In this document: piece after piece, positions 27,095 to 34,243 of the stretch
Numbering within the stretch: position 1 is the stretch's first letter
Layout: every line of letters starts with the position of its first letter
Source of the DNA: CAZNNH01 sp964574335
GTDB lineage: Bacteria; Acidobacteriota; Vicinamibacteria; Fen-336
Direction of reading: 5' to 3'
DNA: 53,482 nucleotides
Assembly: GCA_964574335.1 (NCBI GenBank)
Contig: CAZNNH010000024.1
Coordinates: 1 to 53,482, forward strand
Position numbers and translations under genes: made by a program
Notes under the pieces: generated by a model
The model's database searches: none
The model's input: the letters and a program-made list of their open reading frames with translations, nothing else
What the model was told of the DNA's origin: nothing

Positions 27095-28270
27095 TCAGTA
27101 CGTCATCTTCTTCTGAATCAGAGCCGGTCCGAGCTCGACGGTGGCCAGCAGCTCGGCCACCCGCCTTCCCGCGTCCCCGCCGCCATAGGGGCTGACACAG
27201 GTTTCGACCTGCTCCCGGAAGGAGCCGTCGGTCAGACAGCGCCCGATGGCGGCCAGGATCTCCTCGCGGGAGTAGCCGACGTCGATCACGTTCTCGGCTC
27301 GCAGGCGCCCCCGCTGGCGGGGCCCGACGTTGACGCACGGGCAATGGAAGGACGGCGTCTCCTTGATGCCGCTCGAGGAGTTGCCGACGCAGGCCGAGGC
27401 CAGCGCCAGGACTCCGTGGTAGAGGAAGCGACCCAGGCTCGGGCGGACCACCAGACCGGGGACCCGACGCCCGGCCAGCGCCTCGATCTCGGCCACGATC
27501 AGACGGCCGCCGGGGTCGTCGTTCGGGTAGGTGATCACCGCCTGGCAGCCGAAGCGCCGGATGGCTTCCTCGAGGGCGGCGAGCGATGGGCGTACCTGCT
27601 CCGCGGCCCGATCGTGCTCGGTGGCCACCGAGTGCTGGGAGAAGACCAGGATCGGCCGAGACGGATCGAGGCCGAGGCGCTCGATCACCTCGTCGCGGGT
27701 CGCGTAGCGCCCCTTGGCCACCAGGTCGAGCACCGGCAGGCCGACGTCGTGGACCCGCCAGGCCTCCTCGCCCAGCCGGCGCACGCGCTCGGCCGAGTCG
27801 GCGTTGGTGGTGAGGTGCAGGTGGGCCAGCTTGGTCATGGCGTGGCGCACCGAGTCGTCCAGCGCCCCGCCCTCCGTGTAGTCGCCGCCCTCGACGTGGG
27901 CGGTGGGAATACCCATCTGGGTGCTGGCCAGAAGCGCGGCAAAGGCCTCGTAGCGGTCGCCCCACACCACCAGGATCTCCGGCTTCAGCCGCAGCAGCTC
28001 GCGGCTGGTCCCGAGGACCCCCGAGCCGATGGCGCGGGTGGCGCCCAACAGGTCGTCGTCGCCGTGGTCGATGGGCACCTCGGCATCGACGTGGAAGCCG
28101 TCGCCCTCGATCTCGTCGAGGGTCCGGCCGAAGTCCTCCTTGAGGTGGGCCCCGGATACGAGAAGCCGGTACTCGAGGCGCGGGTCGGCGGCCACCGCCT
28201 CGAGGATCGGGAAGAGCAGCCCGTACTCGGAGCGGTTACCGGTGAAGAACCCGACACGCCTTTCTCTCAC
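27095..28270 (-). CDS. neuC: UDP-N-acetylglucosamine 2-epimerase, hydrolysing (NeuC-like)
   Basis: 391 residues, GTG start 13 bases after the NeuB stop. Typical NeuC/LegG features: RRVGFFTGNRSEYGLLFPILEAV at the N-terminus, LVSGAHL, VWGDRYEAFAA, HVEGGDYTEGGALDDSVRHAMTKLAHLHLTTN, FSQHSV, and GNSSSGIKETPSFHCPCVNVGPRQRGR near the C-terminus. These enzymes release UDP while epimerising C2 of UDP-GlcNAc (sialic acid) or of UDP-diacetamido-sugars (legionaminic acid) to give the mannosamine-type substrate for NeuB. Last gene of module B. Which sugar is used cannot be read from sequence alone. Confidence 0.92.
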   Translation of the reverse strand: MRERRVGFFTGNRSEYGLLFPILEAVAADPRLEYRLLVSGAHLKEDFGRTLDEIEGDGFHVDAEVPIDHGDDDLLGATRAIGSGVLGTSRELLRLKPEILVVWGDRYEAFAALLASTQMGIPTAHVEGGDYTEGGALDDSVRHAMTKLAHLHLTTNADSAERVRRLGEEAWRVHDVGLPVLDLVAKGRYATRDEVIERLGLDPSRPILVFSQHSVATEHDRAAEQVRPSLAALEEAIRRFGCQAVITYPNDDPGGRLIVAEIEALAGRRVPGLVVRPSLGRFLYHGVLALASACVGNSSSGIKETPSFHCPCVNVGPRQRGRLRAENVIDVGYSREEILAAIGRCLTDGSFREQVETCVSPYGGGDAGRRVAELLATVELGPALIQKKMTY

Positions 28271-28283
28271 GGGGCCTCGCCTC

Positions 28284-29315
28284 TCAGGCCAGGTCGGACG
28301 GGGCGATCTGCACCCCGGCTGGAAGGTCCCGCGCCGCGCTCCTTTCCAGCACCGTCTCGAGCTGACTGGCCGGGATCGGCCCGTTGCCGGGCCGCTTGAC
28401 CCACGTGTTCTGAAGCGAGAACCGCTCGCCCTTCCGGACCGGCCGGATCGAGACCACGCAGTGGTAGGCGAAGTCGATCACCGGCTGCTCGTCGGCCAGG
28501 ATCGTCTTCGATCCACCCCGTGCCTCCCACACCGCGCGGCTGCCATTGACCAGCTCGGCCAGCTCGTGGGGCTCGATCGACAGGCTGATGTCCGGGCCGG
28601 GCCACGAGCGCGACACGGTGAAGTGCTTCTCGAGCACGCAGGCGCCCAGCGCCACCGCGCCGACGGCGACGTAGATCCCCAGCGAGTGGTCGGACAGCCC
28701 GACCGGCAGCGAGAAGGCCTGCCGCAGCTCGGCGATCGCCCCCAGCCGCATCTGGCCGTAGGACGCCGGGTAGGCCGAGGTGCAGTGCAGCAGCATCAGC
28801 GGGCAGCCGATCGCCTCGACCGCCTCGACCGAAGCCCTCACCGACCGGAGGTCGTTCATGCCGGTGGAGAGGATCATCGGCCGGCCCTTGCGGGCGACGT
28901 GCTGGAGCAGCGGGATGTTGTTGCACTCTCCGGAGCCGATCTTGAAGCCGGCCACCTCCAGCTTCTCCAGCCGGTCGGCGGCCTCCCGGGAAAAGGGCGT
29001 GCACAGGTAGAGCATCCCCTTCGACTCCACGTAGTCCTTGACCTGGCGCTCCTCGTCGGCGGTCAGCTCGCAGCGCTTGATGATGTCCCAGAGCCGGTCC
29101 CGGCTGATGTTGCCGGGCCGCATGTCGGTCTCGAGCATCTCGGCCTCGGTGATGTGGCTCTGGAACTTGATGCACTCGGCCCCCGCCGCCCGGGCGGCGT
29201 CCACCAGCTCGATCGCCTTCCGGTAGCTCCCCTCGTGGTTGATGCCCACCTCGGCGATCACCAGCGGCGGGTGGTCCTCGCCGATGGCACGCCCCCCCAT
29301 GCGGAACTCAGGCAT
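28284..29315 (-). CDS. neuB: N-acetylneuraminate/legionaminate-type synthase (NeuB)
   Basis: 343 residues from the ATG at 29315, which overlaps the dehydrogenase stop by 8 bases; a longer open frame upstream is only shadow. The canonical pattern is present: PLVIAEVGINHEGSYRKAIELVDAA, CIKFQSH, YLCTPFSREAADRLEKLEVAGFKIGSGECNN, LSTGMND, LLHCTSAYPA, GLSDHSLG, LEKHFTVSRSWPGPDISLSI, and a C-terminal SAF domain (about 280-343). Condenses phosphoenolpyruvate with a mannosamine-type sugar. Compared with the synthase at 16634 it is of normal length and closer to textbook NeuB. Pairs with the downstream neuC. Confidence 0.94.
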   Translation of the reverse strand: MPEFRMGGRAIGEDHPPLVIAEVGINHEGSYRKAIELVDAARAAGAECIKFQSHITEAEMLETDMRPGNISRDRLWDIIKRCELTADEERQVKDYVESKGMLYLCTPFSREAADRLEKLEVAGFKIGSGECNNIPLLQHVARKGRPMILSTGMNDLRSVRASVEAVEAIGCPLMLLHCTSAYPASYGQMRLGAIAELRQAFSLPVGLSDHSLGIYVAVGAVALGACVLEKHFTVSRSWPGPDISLSIEPHELAELVNGSRAVWEARGGSKTILADEQPVIDFAYHCVVSIRPVRKGERFSLQNTWVKRPGNGPIPASQLETVLERSAARDLPAGVQIAPSDLA

Positions 29316-30309
29316 GACTCCTCCGCTCCCCCTCTGCCTCCCACCGCTCGGCCGCGCGGCGGACCCGAAGCCCCAGGTCCAGGACCTCGACCGCCTGGTC
29401 CAGGTCGATCTCGGGCGGCTCCTCGCCACGCAGACAGCGCAGGAAGTGGGCCATCTCGTCAATGTACATCTGGTTGCGCTCGAAGCCATCCTGTCGGTGG
29501 CGGGTCCAGGCTCCGCTCCCGGCCTCGAAGAGCCGCACCTGGTTGCCGAAGTAGTCCCACTCCAGGGTGCCGTTCGTCCCCACCAGCCGGCAGCCCCGTA
29601 CCGGGCAACGGGCCAGGTAGTCGAGGTGCACGCTGCCCACCGCTCCCGACTCGAATCGCAGCAGCACCTCGGCGATGTCCTCGGTGTCGATCTCCAAGTC
29701 CCCGATCCGGCCGCCGAACGCCCCGACCTGCGCCACCGGGCCCAGCAGCCACCGCACGTAGTCGAGCTCGTGGCTCAGGTCCAGGGTCACGCCGCCGCCG
29801 AGCGAGCGGCGGGCGCTGAAGCCCTGGCGGTAGTCCTCGTCCGGGTGCCAATCGGGCAGGTACTGGCCGACCTCGGCGCGGACCCACAGTGGGCGGCCGA
29901 TCCGCCCTTCCTGGAGCAGCTCCCGCATCAGCCGCAGCCCCGGGTGGAAGCGCATCTGGTAGCCGACCAGGCAGACGAGCTGCTTCTCGCGCACCAGCCG
30001 CCGCAGCTCGTCGACGCCTTCCCGGCGGTCCGACAGGGGCTTCTCGATGAAGAGCGGCCTCCCCGCGCGCGCCGCCTGAAGTGCCACCTCCATGTGAAGG
30101 GCGGTGGGGTTGGCCACCAGCACGAAGTCCGGATCGAGCGAAAGCCCCTCCTCCAGGCTGGCCACCGACCGCACCCCGAAGCGCCGGGCCAGGTCCCCGG
30201 CGTCCTGGCCGCGGACCCGATGGGCCAGCACCTCGGCCGGCGTCAGCGAGAGCAGGTTGGCCAGATGACGCCGGCCGATCGACCCGCACCCGGCGATCAG
30301 GACCCGCAA
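29308..30309 (-). CDS. Gfo/Idh/MocA-family oxidoreductase (module B)
   Basis: 333 residues, TTG start overlapping the upstream transferase by 13 bases. N-terminal RVLIAGCGSIGRRHLANL (GxGxxG), VANPTALH, FIEKPLSD (family EKP signature), LVGYQMRFHPGLR, and GGVTLDLSHELDYVRWLLG in the substrate domain with the active-site His. NAD(P)-dependent sugar oxidoreductase. Dehydrogenases of this type are often linked to neuB genes, where they may supply or tailor the amino sugar. Sits between transferase B and neuB in a tightly overlapped operon. Confidence 0.88.
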   Translation of the reverse strand: MRVLIAGCGSIGRRHLANLLSLTPAEVLAHRVRGQDAGDLARRFGVRSVASLEEGLSLDPDFVLVANPTALHMEVALQAARAGRPLFIEKPLSDRREGVDELRRLVREKQLVCLVGYQMRFHPGLRLMRELLQEGRIGRPLWVRAEVGQYLPDWHPDEDYRQGFSARRSLGGGVTLDLSHELDYVRWLLGPVAQVGAFGGRIGDLEIDTEDIAEVLLRFESGAVGSVHLDYLARCPVRGCRLVGTNGTLEWDYFGNQVRLFEAGSGAWTRHRQDGFERNQMYIDEMAHFLRCLRGEEPPEIDLDQAVEVLDLGLRVRRAAERWEAEGERRSHA

Positions 30310-31889
30310 CAGCCACCTGCGCCGGCCAAGGCCAGGATCTCGGCGGCGATCGCCCGACCCGCCTGGCCGTGGTTCGGCCCGGCCTCCTGCTCGACGATGC
30401 GCCGTCGGCCCTCGGCGTCACGGGCCGGGTCCGCCAGGTACTCCCTGACCTCGGCGACCATCTCCTCGGGCGTGGCCGAAAGCCGGACCCCGCCGGAGGC
30501 GACGATCCGGGCGTTGTGGGCCAGCTTCGAGTCGGCCACGATGTCGTAGCGGGTCTTCCACTCCACCTGGTAGCGGGCGGGCAGGTTCTCGAAGCAGACG
30601 TTGACCAGGGGCTTGTCGAAGATCGCCCCCTCGATGTTGATGGTGGAGAAGACGGTCACGATCACGTCGCAGAAGCGAAGCAGCCGCGAAAGCAGGGCCA
30701 TCTCCGACTCGGGCATGGCGTAGTCGAGATCGTCGGAGCCGAAGACCGGCGTGTTGAGGACCAGCTCCTCCGGGAGCTCGGCGGCCACTCGGTCGAACTC
30801 GGCCAGGGCGTCGGCGAAGGTCATCCCACCCTTCCCGTCGCGGCGATAGTAGAGGGGGTGCACCCGCGCCACCACCTGGCAATCGGGTAGGTCGCCGCGC
30901 CGGCATGCCTCGGCCAGCAGCCTCACGATGCTGGGATTCCACGGGTACGAGTTGGGCGCGCGGGTGGCCATGAAGAGGATGCGCTTGGCCGGGTCGGCGC
31001 CCAGTCCGGTCAGGAACGCCTCGCGGGTCAGCTCGGTCTCGGGACGGTGGTAGGCGTCAAAGTGGGCCACCCCGGCGACGGCGATCTGCTCCGGACGGTA
31101 GTCGTGGAGGTCGATCAGCTCCCGGCGCATGGTCTCGGTCCAGGCGGCCACCCGGTCGGCGAAGGCCCCGGGATAGCCGCGGGTGCTGGTGTTGTCCCAG
31201 CTCAGCACCACCGACAGCGTGGGGATCCCGAGGCGCCGCGCCGCCCGCATCAGGAAGTGGTCGAAGCCCATGGTCCCGAGGCTCGAGACCACCACCACGT
31301 CGGGGCGGTGTCGCTCCAGGACCGCGTCGTGGAAGGTCGGCGCGTAGCGCCGGCACTCGAGACGCAGCAGGGCCAGGCGGAGTCGGCGCGAGGACTGGAG
31401 CAGCTTGGAGCACAGCCGGTACCCGAGCATGCGCAGCCGGGTCTTGAGGCGGCGCAGCGGCTGCCCCGGGGCCTCGGCCAGCGCCTCTCGCCGGGAGAAG
31501 TCCCAGAGCAGCTCGCTGGTCGAGACCCGCCGCCCGTAGACGTAGAAGCGTAGCTGCCTGAGGATCGGCTGCAGCCGCGACGCACGCTGGTAGGCGGCGC
31601 AGGCCGCGTCGGGGACCACCTCGACCTCGACCTTGGGGGGTCGCGCGAAGGTGTCGAAGAAGGGGCTGGGCTCGCCCACCACGATCACCACCTTCTCCGC
31701 CGAAGCGGCCAGCTCGCGCAGGATGTCGGTCTGGAGCAGATACCGGGCGCTGAAACCGTGGTGGACGCCGATCAGCACCCGAGCCGGGCGGGCCTTCTTC
31801 GGCGGGGGTGTCACAGGGGCGGCCTCCAGCGTCGCGTCTGGTTCCATCGGCTCGTTTCTGGGGGACGCCGGCTGCCGTGCCAGCCCCAT
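30297..31889 (-). CDS. Putative GT-B glycosyl- or glycerophospho-transferase B
   Basis: 530 residues from 31889; an ATG at 31847 (MEPDATLEA) is equally possible. Shares with transferase A the segment LSVVLSWDNTSTRGYPGAFADRVAAWT, the later VARVHPLYYRRD, and FCDVIVTVFSTINIEGAIFDKPLVNV. The N-terminal domain (ARVLIGVHHGFSARYLLQTDIL) differs. First gene of module B. Likely a GT-B enzyme that builds the nonulosonate-containing glycan; donor unknown. The C-terminal residues GGCCGS overlap the dehydrogenase start. Confidence 0.72.
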   Translation of the reverse strand: MGLARQPASPRNEPMEPDATLEAAPVTPPPKKARPARVLIGVHHGFSARYLLQTDILRELAASAEKVVIVVGEPSPFFDTFARPPKVEVEVVPDAACAAYQRASRLQPILRQLRFYVYGRRVSTSELLWDFSRREALAEAPGQPLRRLKTRLRMLGYRLCSKLLQSSRRLRLALLRLECRRYAPTFHDAVLERHRPDVVVVSSLGTMGFDHFLMRAARRLGIPTLSVVLSWDNTSTRGYPGAFADRVAAWTETMRRELIDLHDYRPEQIAVAGVAHFDAYHRPETELTREAFLTGLGADPAKRILFMATRAPNSYPWNPSIVRLLAEACRRGDLPDCQVVARVHPLYYRRDGKGGMTFADALAEFDRVAAELPEELVLNTPVFGSDDLDYAMPESEMALLSRLLRFCDVIVTVFSTINIEGAIFDKPLVNVCFENLPARYQVEWKTRYDIVADSKLAHNARIVASGGVRLSATPEEMVAEVREYLADPARDAEGRRRIVEQEAGPNHGQAGRAIAAEILALAGAGGCCGS

Positions 31890-31931
31890 CTCGGGGACAT
31901 GGCCGCGAGGGCGCGTCCGTGGCGAGCCGCC

Positions 31932-31937
31932 ATCATA
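31932..31937 (-). promoter_or_regulatory. -10-like element upstream of module B
   Basis: TATGAT on the minus strand about 43 bases before the first possible start of transferase B. No -35 match at the right distance. Confidence 0.25.
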
Positions 31938-31974
31938 CCGTCCGAGCCTGTGATCGGGCTACCGAGGTCTGCCC

Positions 31975-32003
31975 GAAGGATCTGGGACTCGGCCAGATCC
32001 TTC
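31975..32003. repeat. Hairpin of a REP-like intergenic element
   Basis: Perfect 11-bp inverted repeat (GAAGGATCTGG/CCAGATCCTTC) with a 7-base loop. It is followed by two copies of CTCAGGATGACGG (32027-32039 and 32086-32098). This looks like a dispersed palindromic element rather than a gene-specific terminator. Confidence 0.5.
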
Positions 32004-32061
32004 CGGGGTACAGCTTCGAAGCAGCCCTCAGGATGACGGTCAGGGTTTCTGTCCCCCACTG

Positions 32062-32079
32062 ACCGGCGGTCCCGCCGGT
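32062..32079. terminator. Short GC hairpin just beyond the radical SAM gene
   Basis: ACCGGCGG and CCGCCGGT form an 8-bp stem with a 2-base loop, 8 bases past the radical SAM stop codon on the minus strand. May be a terminator or part of the REP-like element around it. Confidence 0.3.
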
Positions 32080-32086
32080 GCCTGAC

Positions 32087-34162
32087 TCAGGATGACGGCT
32101 GGGCTTCCGCTGCCGCGGGACCGGCGGCCCCGGGACCGGACTTGGAGCCGTTGCCCGATCCGTCGACCGGTCGTCTCAGCATGTCCACGATCCAGAGACG
32201 GGTCATGATCTTCCCGAAGGCCTGGGGGTTGCGTCCGTAGCGGCCGAAGTAGCTCTCGACCTGCTGGTACTGGTCCTCGGGGGTGTGGAAGACGACCGGC
32301 CGGGCGGCCGGGTCCCGGAAGCTCGCGAGCGGCCGGGCACGCTGCGCGAGCCAGCTCCCGACGTCGTACTCGAGCCGCACCTCGGTAAGGCGGCTCCGTC
32401 GGTCGGGGTCCAGGAAACCCTGGAAGGAGGCTTCGTAGTATCGGGTGAGGCAGGCGACCTCCTGGCGGAACTCGGCCTCGCCGGGATCCGCCGCCAGCGT
32501 CGCCCGGGAGATCGGGTCGGTCAGCCGGTCGCTCTGCTCCAGGTACAGCAGGCCGGCAAAGCGCTGCAGGAGGTTGGCGCCGGCCGATCCGTCGACCAGC
32601 CGCTGGTAGTTCCCGGCGTCGGAGTAGAAGTCGCGGATCTCCTCTTCCGATCCGAACAGCTCGGATCGGGTCGCCTCCAGGAACTCGCGTGCGTAGCGGG
32701 AGAGCTCGCGGTCGGACTCGAAGGCCTCCAGGAAGCTCTCGAAGAACGCCCCCAGGTCCACCCGGCGCTCCACCAGGTACTTGAAGAAACCCTTGAAGCC
32801 GCCGTTGTTGTAGAAGACGGAGATCAGCAGGTGCAGCTTTCGGGCCTTGAGATAGTCCTCGAAGGGGAACTCGCGGCTGGCCACCACGATCTCCTCCGTC
32901 TCGAGGGAGGTGCCCACGCCGTCGAGCCTCGAGTAGTTGCGTGGCAGGACCCGGAACCGGGACTGGTACTGGTGCTCGCGTTGCAGCGCCCCATCGTCCT
33001 TCAGCTCGGAGCCGTTGATCTGCATGAGCTGGTAGCAGCCGATGTGGTCCATCCCCAGCTCGATCAGCCGGTTGATGGAGTCGACGTGGCTTCTCAGGGT
33101 CTCACCGGGGAGATGCATGATCAGCTCGGACTTGGACGCGACGCCGAGGTCCTGCAGCTCCTGCTGGACGCCGATCAACTGGTCGGTGCGAATGTTCTTG
33201 CGCTTGATGGCGCGGAGCACCTCGTCGGTCATCGACTGCACCGACATCGAGATCGGCATCGACACCGGCCTCAGCAGGCGGGAGATCTCGAGCAGCCGGT
33301 CCTTGCTGTTCTTGGCGGCGGTGGCGAAGACCACGCTCGGATAACCGGTCCGGCCGAAGACCTCCCGCAGCTTCTGGGCCACCTCCACGTCCTGCTTGAA
33401 GATCCCGAAGTTCGGGTCGGCGATCATGAAGTTCTTGACCCGGCTGCCGACCCGCTCTGCGATGTAGTCGATCTCCTCCAGGATCCTCTGGTGGGGGTGG
33501 CGGTTCAGCTTCGAGTAGCTGGCATGGCCCTCGTGACAGAAGGTGCACGAGTAGGGGCAGCCCCGGTGGGTCTCGATCATGGGGCTCAGCACGCCGTCGA
33601 AGAACTTGTCCATCATCCCCGAGAGGTACGGCGACGGGAACGCGGCCAGGTCCCGGTTCCTCTGGATCGGGATGAGCTGCGGCGCGGCGCCGTCCATCAG
33701 GTGCAGGCAACCGGGAACCGGGGACTGCTTGGCCCGCCGGAGGTCGAAGTCGCACCCGAAGAGGCGCTCGAGAAGGCTCCGGAAGGCGCTCTCCCCCTCG
33801 TACAGGGCGTAGAAGTCCAGCGCGCCGTCGAGCCGGCGGAGGAGCCGCCGCTGCTCGTCCGGCCGGTAGGAGACGTTCGGGCCGCCCATCACGGTCACGA
33901 TTCCGGGGTCGAGGGACTTGACGTACCGGAAGAAGGAGACGCCCAGGTCCTGGTTCCACGGGTAGTTGGCGCACCCGAGAATGGCCGGCCTCTCGCGGTC
34001 GATGGCCCGCTTCAGGTCCTCGGGGTACTTGAACAGCTCTACCTGGAGCTCGGGGAACAGCTCCCGGGCATAGGCCCCGACGTAGCCCACGTTGAGGGGG
34101 AAGGCGTCGTTGGAGATGGTCACCGTGCAGTGGGTCAGGTCGGCGAGGTAGACTCGGGTCAT
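32087..34162 (-). CDS. B12-binding domain radical SAM protein with long C-terminal extension
   Basis: 691 residues from the ATG at 34162 (a TTG at 34207 is possible). The N-terminal domain (TRVYLADLTHCTVTISNDAFPLNVGYVGAYARELFPELQ broken here into its start and TVMGGPNVSY) is cobalamin-binding-like. The cluster motif is HRGCPYSCTFC (CxxxCxxC), followed by FMIADPNFGI, SVQSMTDEVLRAIKRKNI and IMHLPGETLRSH. About 300 residues after the radical SAM core are helical, acidic and without a family I recognise; they include a Pro, Gly and Ser rich tail. Different from the radical SAM protein at the window start. It may modify the glycan or a lipid made by the neighbouring genes, but this is only context. 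Confidence 0.87.
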   Translation of the reverse strand: MTRVYLADLTHCTVTISNDAFPLNVGYVGAYARELFPELQVELFKYPEDLKRAIDRERPAILGCANYPWNQDLGVSFFRYVKSLDPGIVTVMGGPNVSYRPDEQRRLLRRLDGALDFYALYEGESAFRSLLERLFGCDFDLRRAKQSPVPGCLHLMDGAAPQLIPIQRNRDLAAFPSPYLSGMMDKFFDGVLSPMIETHRGCPYSCTFCHEGHASYSKLNRHPHQRILEEIDYIAERVGSRVKNFMIADPNFGIFKQDVEVAQKLREVFGRTGYPSVVFATAAKNSKDRLLEISRLLRPVSMPISMSVQSMTDEVLRAIKRKNIRTDQLIGVQQELQDLGVASKSELIMHLPGETLRSHVDSINRLIELGMDHIGCYQLMQINGSELKDDGALQREHQYQSRFRVLPRNYSRLDGVGTSLETEEIVVASREFPFEDYLKARKLHLLISVFYNNGGFKGFFKYLVERRVDLGAFFESFLEAFESDRELSRYAREFLEATRSELFGSEEEIRDFYSDAGNYQRLVDGSAGANLLQRFAGLLYLEQSDRLTDPISRATLAADPGEAEFRQEVACLTRYYEASFQGFLDPDRRSRLTEVRLEYDVGSWLAQRARPLASFRDPAARPVVFHTPEDQYQQVESYFGRYGRNPQAFGKIMTRLWIVDMLRRPVDGSGNGSKSGPGAAGPAAAEAQPSS

Positions 34163-34243
34163 GGAGGAAACCCCACGATTCTGGCGTGTTTCGCACGGGC
34201 TCTGCAACTCGTGCCGGCGCCTGGGCTCGGCGGGGCTCCCGTG

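Noticed and set aside
24055..27195. A 1046-codon plus-strand frame spanning both the sulfatase-fold and GT-C genes
   Set aside because: Pro, Gly, Ala, Arg rich translation, out of frame with both real genes.
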